Below are positions 56,480 to 64,000 of a stretch of 64,000 nt of DNA, one piece after another. The position numbers and the translations under genes were made by a program. Each line of letters begins with the position of its first letter. Position 1 is the stretch's first letter. Location: NCBI GenBank assembly GCA_963921825.1, contig OY997592.1, positions 51,294,336-51,358,335 on the forward strand, written 5' to 3'. The notes below the pieces were generated by a model. The model worked only from the letters and a program-made list of their open reading frames with translations. It made no database searches and had not been told where the DNA came from. The stretch is from Erodium maritimum (taxonomy: Eukaryota; Streptophyta; Magnoliopsida; Geraniales; Geraniaceae).

Positions 56480-58145
56480 ATGGAGCTACTCGAGGAGTAC
56501 GACTTCGAGCTACACTACCATCCGGGCAAGGCGAACGTGGTCGCCGACGCCTTGAGTAGGAAGTCGGTTCCGAGCCTCTCCAGCATATTAGTCCGAGAGT
56601 GGGACATGATGGGGGAGCTGAGCACGTTCGAGCTCGAGCTAGAGGAGATTACTGGCGGCGTGGCCATGTGCTCATTGGTGGCTCAGCCCTCACTGTTTGC
56701 CCAAGTGTTGGAGGCACAGTCGGAGGACGTCGAGGCGTCAGAGATCCGCGAGAGAGTCGTCAGGGGTGACGAGGTGGTGGGCTGGGAGGATAGTACTTAT
56801 TGGGGGTTACGGTACCGCGGGGGGATGTTCGTGCCGGTTAACTATAGAGACGTCGTGTTACGAGAGGCACATCATTCGCGTCTTACAGTGCACCCGGGGG
56901 GCACCAAGATGTACCGTGACCTCAGACGACATTTCCGGTGGTGCGGCATGCGTAGAGCAGTCGCGGAGTTTGTGTCGAGATGTCTCGTCTGTCAGCAGGT
57001 GAAGGCCGAGCATCAGCGTCCCATATGATTGTTACAGCCACTGCCGATTGCCCAATGGAAGTGGGAACACATTACGATGGACATCGTGTGTGGATTACCG
57101 AGATCGCCGAAGGGAAACGACGCCGTATGGGTGGTAGTCGACCGCTTGACCAAGTCGGCCCATTTCCTAGCTATGAGGATGACTGACCCGGTCGACAAGT
57201 TGAGCAGCTTGTATATTCAGGAGGTAGTGCGTCTCCATGGGGTCCCGGTGTCGATAGTGTCTGATAGGGATCCCCGCTTCACGTCCAGGTTCTGGCCGAG
57301 TCTGCAGAGAGCGTTGGGGACCGAAGTTCTACTCAGTACAACACATCATCCCCAGACAGACGGTCAGTCCGAGCGCACTATTCAGATCTTGGAGGACATG
57401 CTGCGAGCATGTGTGCTGTATTTCAGGGGATCATGGGAGACCCACCTGCCGTTGGCCAAGTTCGCCTACAACAACAACTTCCAGGCCAGCATCGGGATGG
57501 CACCGTTCGAAGCGCTGTATGGGAGGCCGTGTCGATCGCCAATGTGTTGGGCAGAGGTGGGGGACAAGAGCCTGCTGGGGCCAGATCTTGTCAGGGAGAC
57601 GACAGAGAAGGTCGCGTTGATACGCGATCGGTTGAGGACCGCGCAGAGTCGGCAGAAGAGTTATGCCGATAGGCGACGTCGACCTCTTGAGTTCGCAGTC
57701 GGGGATCACGTGTTCCTGAAGGTGAGCCCGAGGAAGGGGCTGGTGCGGTTCAGACGCAGCGGGGGAAAGTTGGCCCCGAGGTACATTGGCCCGTTCGAGA
57801 TCTTGGGCAGAGTGGGAGCAGTGGCTTATCGTCTGGCGTTGCCACCGCAGCTTGGGAGAGTCCATAACGTCTTCCACGTATCCCAGTTGCGGCAGTACAA
57901 CGCAGACCCCTCCCACGTCATTGAGTGGACCGATATCTAGGTGGCTGAAGATGTCTCCTATGAGGAGCAGCCGGTTCGGATCACGGACACACGGGAGCAG
58001 GTTCTATGGGGAGGCAAGATTATCCGCCTGGTACGAATGCAGTGGAAACATCACGGGGCTGAGTCGACGTGGGAACGCGAGGACGAGGTTCGCGCGAAGT
58101 ATCCCGGCCTGTTCGACTCCCGAGGTACATCTGTTTTAAATTTTG
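56480..58145 (+). pseudogene. Integrase of the second Ty3 element
   Basis: The HHCC zinc-binding part (HHSRLTVHPGG...CLVCQQVKAEH) ends at a TGA (57026-57028). The catalytic core follows in the same frame with the three acidic residues recognisable in MDIVCGLP, SDRDPRFTS and the Glu of QSERTIQILEDMLRAC. The C-terminal part has the GKLAPRYIGPFEIL and HNVFHVSQLR signatures, a TAG at 57938-57940, then VRMQWKHHG...TWEREDEVRAKYP. It would insert the cDNA into chromosomes; four pieces and several stops make it non-functional. Confidence 0.88.
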
Positions 58146-58174
58146 CGGACGAAATTCCTTTAAGTGAGGTAGAT

Positions 58175-60867
58175 TGTAATAACCACTTCTCGTCAACGCC
58201 AGTCAAACCTGCGAAAAACGGGAAAATTTAAAAAATTTAAGAGAGACACTTAATTTAACCAAAATTGACCCCGAGGGTCATACCGGACTTAAGTTGACCC
58301 CGTTATCGACCAAAATGGGTTCCGGGGGACTCAGGTCAACTTTCTGATCAATTTGGAAAATGTTGACTTTTCGCTGGAAAAGTCAACCGAGCGACGTTTT
58401 GGTCCATTCGAGGACCGTTTTGGATCCAAAAATCTTAGCCGTCGTCGCAGCGGTCTTAGTTGAGCCGTTTCCTTGTAGCCCGCCAAGTTTCGTAATTTCT
58501 TGGGAAAAGTGCCCGTTCGGGGCCCGAAACGTCCGTTTTTCGCGAATCTGATTGGAAAATATCTAGTAGATGTTTTCAAAAAGGTGTTGGGCCCACCTTG
58601 CCACTTGTCCAACTAGTGGTGGTGTTAGTTTTGGGGGGGAAATGAGTGGTGAGGGAGAGTGGCCGGCCACATGTGTTAAAAGAGAAAAAAAAAAATAGAA
58701 ATTGTGTTAGTTGTTTGAAATAGAAAAAGGAAGAGAGTGTTTTAGAGAGAGAAGGAGAAGAAGAAGAAGAAGAAGAAGAAGAAGAAGAAGAAGAAGAAGA
58801 AGAAGAAGAAGAGAGAAGGAGAAGAAGGGTTAGGGTTGGGGAGAGATCGAACCCTTGGATCGTCTCGAGACAAAGAGCAATCGACTTCCCATCGTCTTCC
58901 TCGTTGGTAAGACCCGAACCGATTCTCGTTTTGATAAATTTTGGAAGTTAGGGTTTGTGTAAAACTATTAGTTTAGGGTGTTTTGAGGTTGGGGGAATTG
59001 TTGGAGACGTTTTGGAGGTGTTTGGAGGGGAAGGGGAACGTTTTCCGGCGATCGGGAGCTCGGGAGGAGCTCCGGCCACCATAGGGGGTGGCCGGCCACC
59101 ATAGGAGGTGGCTGGCCGGAGCTAGGGCCGGCCACCACCATGGTGGCCGAGCCTCATTTAAGCCCTAGGGCCACCGGCTAGGTTGGGCCGGGTGAGGCCC
59201 ACGTGCTCGGGTGCTCGGGTTTAGTGTTAGGGTGGTTTAAAACGTTCCCCGGACCATTTATCCTTAACCGAATCAAAAATTGGAATTAAATTGGAGAAGT
59301 TGTAATTAACGGATTTTGGAAACTTTAAACGTAAATTAATCGACTCGGAAGTCGAAATTCGATTCCGTCAAGTGCCTTGGTATCCTTGAATTATTCTAAG
59401 ACCGTAGAAACGAAAACGGGGACTTTTGGAGCCCCGGAAGGCCTTTTACAAAACCCGGGCAGATTCGCCATGACGGGCGAATCGGGCCTCTACGGGTCCT
59501 TTATCGACAATGTCGAGTAATTGGGAAGTATGGGAGTGATCGACATTGTCGGGGTTACGTTTGGGCGTTAAGTTTATCAAATTCCAGTTTTTTTCTTGCG
59601 AATTTAAAGTGATTTAAATTGTGTTCTTTTAGATCGTGATGCGGACCGAGGCAAAGGGAAGCTAGGCGAGTGACTAGGATCACGCCGGGGCTTAGTTGAG
59701 CACTTTTGGAGGACTTATACGAGGTAGGGAAAAGTAGTCGGATCTCGGCCCTGATTAGGGAAAGTTAACAGTAGAATTGCATGTGACACCGGGGTGTCGT
59801 GGGTTGAGTAGGTTTATTTAAATATTAGAAAAACATGATACGGGAAGGTAGCGTTTATGAGAAAAGCATGTGACACTTAGTAGTGTCGTAGGAACAGAGA
59901 ACTTAGCGTTATTAGAATTACTGGAGGCATATGACCATGCCCGGAGGTTGACTGTTTAATTTATGTCTTGGGTGGCCATGAGAGCTCGTGTATTATTGTT
60001 GGTGTCTTGGGTGGCCATGAGAGCCCGTGTATTATTGTTGGTGTCTTGGGTGGCCATGAGAGCCCGTGTATTATCGTTGGTGTCTTGGGTGGCCATGAGA
60101 GCCCGTGTATTATCGTTGGTGTCTTGGGTGGCCATGAGAGCCCGTGTATTAGTGTTGGTGTCTTGGGTGGCCATGAGAGCTCGTGTATTAGTGTTGGTGT
60201 CTTGGGTGGCCATGAGAGCCGTATTTGATTGTTGGTGTCTTGGGTGGCCGTGAGAGCCCGTGTTTTTACTGTTGGTGTTTTGGGGTGGCCGTGAGTGCCT
60301 GTGGGGTTGTTGAACCCGTGGTTTCACCGTTTGTGTTTTGGGTGACCGGGAGTGCCCGTGGGGTTGTTGAACCCGAGTCTTGACTGTTGAGGTGTCTTGA
60401 GTGACCTTGAGTGCCTGTTTGTTGAACTTGCATGTGATTGTGATTACCTGAAGTTGTGAGTATGATAGGTCGACAGCCTGATCCAACTTGGTGTCGATGA
60501 ATTGCGATAGGTCGACAGCCTGATCCGACTTGGTGTCGATGAATTGCGATAGGTCGACAGCCTGATCCGACTTCGTGTCGAGGAATTGCAATAGGTCGAT
60601 CCTTGACCTGATTGAGATTGATAACTGGGCATGAGGGAGGTTACTGAACAGCTGGTGTGCTATCCTTTGTGATCTTGTTTGGCGTTGCGTAGTCTTTCTG
60701 TCGTGGCCTTGGAGGAGGTCGTCGATAGTTGTGTCGGGTCTACATTACGTTATCGAGTGTTGAGTCTGTTGAGGAAAGTAACGGGTGGTGTGTCAGTTGA
60801 GTACTTGAGTTGGGGTTTGTGGTCTCGGTGTTGGGTTTGGGTTTGGTTTTGGTGTTACTGGCTTGTC
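58175..60867 (+). repeat. 3' LTR of the second Ty3 element, truncated
   Basis: Starts TGTAATAACCACTTCTCG. It matches the 5' LTR closely up to GTTACTGGCTTGTC (60867) and then stops; the final 327 bp are missing. It has two more units in the 39-bp minisatellite (59960-60400) than the 5' LTR and a longer GAA run. Confidence 0.92.
58756..58811. repeat. (GAA)n microsatellite, expanded relative to the 5' LTR
   Basis: About 18 GAA/AAG units here against about four at the same position of the 5' LTR (50026-50037). Confidence 0.95.
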
Positions 60868-61305
60868 CACAAATGGGTTGTAAATCAGAGATAAAAGACG
60901 ATCTAGGACATTAACGGGGGTCGAATGCGATCAACAACTTAACGATATTTGGCATATATTTATAACTAATACTATTTTAAGGGCAACAGAAATTCTCTTT
61001 AAGTAGTCCTAACCATCTCTCGGTCGTATTAGGACCCTAATACACTCGGTACACCTAATTATCTCTAATCTAGGTGTAGAGCGGCATAAAGCATTACGAT
61101 CTATGAATTCCGCTAACTTTCGGGTTTTACACCTATAGCTATTGCACTCGTGTCAGTCTAGCCATATTCTAGCCTAGATTGAAACCCGAGCTATCCAATT
61201 CCTTTTTCCTCTTTTTAACCTCATTTCTCAATTGTTGGTTAACAAGATTTAATCATACATGTACGTGATCAAGGCAATGTAGCATTACGAACGGAAATGC
61301 ATAAA
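60867..61305. repeat. Direct copy of 49005-49442 after the truncated LTR
   Basis: About 438 bp starting CCACAAATGG and ending GAAATGCATAAA, roughly 98% identical by eye (about nine differences). Here it continues beyond the insertion point (ATAAA|CACTTTTC), so it represents the unoccupied site. Confidence 0.92.
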
Positions 61306-61786
61306 CACTTTTCTAGTATTAGTTTATAAGTATATGACCTAAATATGCTCAGTCAATTCATCACATCGTTCCCCCTAGCCCTAGATCGATATAAACTTAT
61401 TTCATAGCAAAGGAATAAGAACACAAGAGACGGATTGAAATAATCATAATCATATTAACTGAAAATAGCAATACAGATATTCAGAAACAATCCAAACTAC
61501 AAAAACCTCAATGTGATTCTAGTAGTTCTCCTTTAATCTTCTCCAAGTTCTCTCCAAAAGTGACTTTTTCTCTCCAATTTCGTGATCCCCTTCAATATGA
61601 CCTAAATTCCCTTTTATATGACGGGTTAACTCTGATAAAAAAAAATAGGAAACGCAGCTGGAAATCGCGTTTTTGACGCTTGCACGGTCGCTTGCACGCC
61701 GTGCAAGTTTCCGGTGCACTTAAGTTGCACGGTTTTGCACGCCGTGCAAGAAACTGGTGCATTTTCTTGACTCCTCTGTCTTGAGT

Positions 61787-61823
61787 GCACCAGTTTGTTG
61801 CACGGCGTGCAAGAAACTGGTGC
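61787..61823. repeat. Strong hairpin in the gypsy LTR
   Basis: GCACCAGTTT pairs with AAACTGGTGC and, inside, TTGCACG with CGTGCAA, separated by one base. Related GCACGCCGTGC phrases occur just left, at about 61690-61700 and 61737-61750. Confidence 0.85.
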
Positions 61824-62035
61824 ATGTTGCTGACACTTCTGTCCAACTTCCAAATTTGCTCCGTTTCACTTCCGAATTACCCCTTTTTGCCCCGAAAACT
61901 TGATGAGCTTTGAAATAAGACCAATTACACAAAATGAGAGTAAAATGCATCATTTCATATTAACTCGGATCTAAAAAGAGCATAAATGTGGGCTAATGAC
62001 ATCTAAAATAGATGTATTTTATGTCCACATCAACA

Positions 62036-64000
62036 CCCCACACTTAAGCTTTTCTCGCCCCGAGAAAATTAAACTAACAAAGCAGTAAGATATGTCCCGG
62101 TTAAACCCCGAGGTTCACCCGATAGGAGGAGTCCGGGCCTCCTTTATTCAATCATGGTAAAATAAAGATGCAGCATGCAAAAAGGTTACGAAAAATTGGT
62201 GATTTACGAGCCCAAGCACACAAATTGATCAAAAGGGTTTCCTCAAAGTTATCACATGCTAAAAATTCTTACACAGCTCAAAATAATGCATAAACCGATG
62301 AACATACTGCATGTGAAGAGACTTGCAATAAAGCCTACTCAATTTAGTTTACAAACCTTCTGTTAACTTTGGCAAGTGTTCCTCTTTTCCCTATACACAG
62401 TTCTTAGCGATTCATAAGCAAGCATTTTCAATCCCCTCTCCACTAATTATAAGGAATATAGGTAATCACGAATCACACAGGGCTTTAATTAGGCTTGTAA
62501 TGATCGGCTAGGCATAGGGTATGGTAAGGTATATGAAAAGAAGCTCAACATATACATCTTGGCAAACATGCTTCAACTCACCTCCCAACAGTGTATCTCT
62601 CGACCCATAACCCCCCACTTGTGCACTAAATACCCTTTTCACTTCTCTACACCCTTATGTATCCTTGTACACATCAATAAAGATATATATATATATTTTC
62701 AATGACTTCTATTGCCTTTTCTTTCTACCCGTGCTAATTTTCAGCCTTACCCCTCACTTTTCTTTTTGCACAGAAGAGAGCTTTCATTTTTTTTCTCTCT
62801 TATCTTTTAGAGGGAAGGCTGAGAGCACAAATATTACAATATACCCGGTACATTAACAAAATACTTATTTCTCCAGTCATTTAAATCTCATTCCCAACCA
62901 CCAACCACAATATCCACACTCAAGAAGCACCTAAGCCAAGAAGTATGGGTTCAAATAAAACTGAGGATATTTAAATGAAATGAAGGGCACATAGGTTTGT
63001 AGTATTCAGATTAGAAACGAAAGGCCAAAGCTCAACATGGGTGACTAGTAGATAATCATATATTCATAAGTAGGAAATTTAGCACAAACGGTCCAAGAAT
63101 GGTCTATGATCATTTTATTAATCACCTAATTCCTTATTTTATTTCGCCTCGAGAGGATATCTGTGAAGTTCTAGACTCAGGTTACCATGTATAGGACTTA
63201 GAGGACTCAAGTACACATCAAAGTAACTGCCCAGAATGCAAACAAACGAGCACGCCTCACTACATGTGCTTACACAAGTCAATTCATTCATACTAAATCG
63301 ATGTAATCCTTTGAATTATGCAAGAAAAATGATCATGTCCAACATTCCAATCCTTGAAACCTTAAAATCATATGCACTAAGCTCAATAAACCACCAGAAA
63401 ATATTTTTTTGATTTTCGATATTTTTTTTTTGAAAATTTTGAAACACAATGATGCATGAAGCACACAATGCAAACACACTAAGATCTACGATCTCCCACC
63501 CCACACTTAAAATCTTGCACTGTCCCCAGTTCGACTTAATCATATACATGCTCCTAACCACATATAGGCAACCCGACACTTGTGTAGAACAATCAAGCAA
63601 ATCAGAGAACTAAGATGTATAACCTATCAACACAGCAAGTCGGGTGCTCAACACCCACCATAAAAAACATCAAAGTTCACAAGTAGATATTAAACAAAAT
63701 AAACAATAGAGGGATAAAGATACTGCCCCTTCACCTGTACTACTTTTTCCTGAATACTTGAAATTGCCTTTGTGCATGGTAGATGGAATACTACTCCGCC
63801 CAAGTGGGTTCTCGAGAACTCGGCGCTAACAAATATGACTCTAACCCTCAAGCTTCCATCCAGTATCACCAACTTGCACAAATAGTTAGAGAATAAGAGC
63901 AAGACATAACATATACAAAACAACGAGGGGTAGGAATATTGGGTTGCCTCCCAACAAGCGCATTTGTTTAACGTCGTTTGCTCGACAGGAAGGAGACTCA
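62036..64000 (-). mobile_element. 3' non-coding internal region of the minus-strand gypsy-type element
   Basis: No gene, but close to the right edge (about 63934-63984) the minus strand carries AAACGACGTTAAACAAATGC followed by GCTTGTTGGGAGGCAACCCA, a phrase well conserved near the 3' end of several plant Ty3-gypsy lineages after the pol gene. The rest is AT-rich with a poly-T/CT stretch near 62700-62800. The coding part should lie right of the window. Confidence 0.7.

Larger units (their letters stand above)
49443..60867 (+). mobile_element. Ty3-gypsy LTR retrotransposon with full but broken gag-pol and truncated 3' LTR
   Basis: The 5' LTR (49443-52345) is followed by the primer site, a leader, gag, protease, reverse transcriptase, RNase H and integrase in Ty3 order, a GTGAGGTAGAT purine-rich tract and a 3' LTR (58175-60867) that lacks its last 327 bp. 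The C-terminal KIIRLVRMQWKHHG...STWEREDEVRAKYP suggests the chromovirus-like Tekay/Del branch, but this is tentative. The coding region has one frameshift (near 54090) and about eleven stops. It sits in the minus-strand gypsy LTR; the expected second copy of the 5-bp target (ATAAA at 49438-49442) is lost with the 3' LTR end. Confidence 0.92.
60867..62035 (-). mobile_element. Proximal part of the minus-strand gypsy-type 3' LTR
   Basis: On the minus strand a purine-rich AAGTGTGGGG precedes the LTR start TGTTGATGTGGACAT (62035). The LTR runs left through a palindrome-rich region (61680-61830) into the duplicated block. Confidence 0.75.

Noticed and set aside
61592-61953. Cys-rich minus-strand frames with repeated CTACK-like words
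   Set aside because: Translations of the palindromic GCACGCCGTGC repeats in an LTR; three frames are open and none has a domain.

Overview
The window is nuclear DNA from a flowering plant, most likely a eudicot. Evidence: a two-finger QALGGH zinc-finger gene with an EAR motif, a GAMYB-type R2R3-MYB gene carrying a miR159 target site, a U6 snRNA gene with a plant USE/TATA promoter, and plant families of LINE, Ty3-gypsy, Ty1-copia-like, Mutator-like and hAT elements. The species cannot be named from the sequence. Only about 10% looks like host genes; the rest is transposable-element sequence, much of it nested.

Layout. 1-2491: 5' part of a Mutator-like element (minus) whose gene has a PB1-like N-terminal domain and an array of duplicated acidic mini-exons; it interrupts a broken hAT/ZMYM1-like transposase gene (2492-4711, minus). 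5327-11011: an L1-type LINE (minus) whose endonuclease part was recently duplicated in tandem (period 1004 bp). 11668-12379: the C2H2 zinc-finger gene (plus) with its TATA box. 13309-13987: a short L1 remnant with a perfect 14-bp target-site duplication (TSD). 14842-16883: two pol-less gag remnants lying head to head. 16977-26530: a Ty3-type element with 3.3-kb LTRs, gag only, TSD GAGTT, inserted in the LTR of one gag remnant. 26918-31179: a non-coding copia-type element (182-bp LTRs, TSD TAACA) that has received a hAT element internally and, in its 3' LTR, a Mutator-like element that in turn holds another hAT element.

33261-about 38020 is the GAMYB gene (minus, three coding exons plus a leader intron), with a complete-looking U6 snRNA gene in its second intron. 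A Mutator-like element (38103-39988, 9-bp TSD) lies only about 50 bp upstream of the putative GAMYB TATA box. Two members of a second non-autonomous Mutator-like family follow (40732-42104 and 47532-48680). 42362-45630 is a diverged solo LTR. From 48774 to the end lies a 3' LTR and 3' internal region of a minus-strand gypsy-type element, split by a second Ty3 element (49443-60867) that keeps all gag-pol domains but is full of stop codons; its 3' LTR is truncated and joined to a second copy of the target sequence.

Functionally, only the zinc-finger gene, GAMYB and U6 look intact. GAMYB is expected to act in gibberellin/miR159-controlled development. The zinc-finger protein is expected to be a nuclear repressor. 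The long-LTR elements appear to be one extended family with shared downstream LTR halves but exchanged upstream halves, including a pol-less member that would depend on a coding relative for mobilisation.
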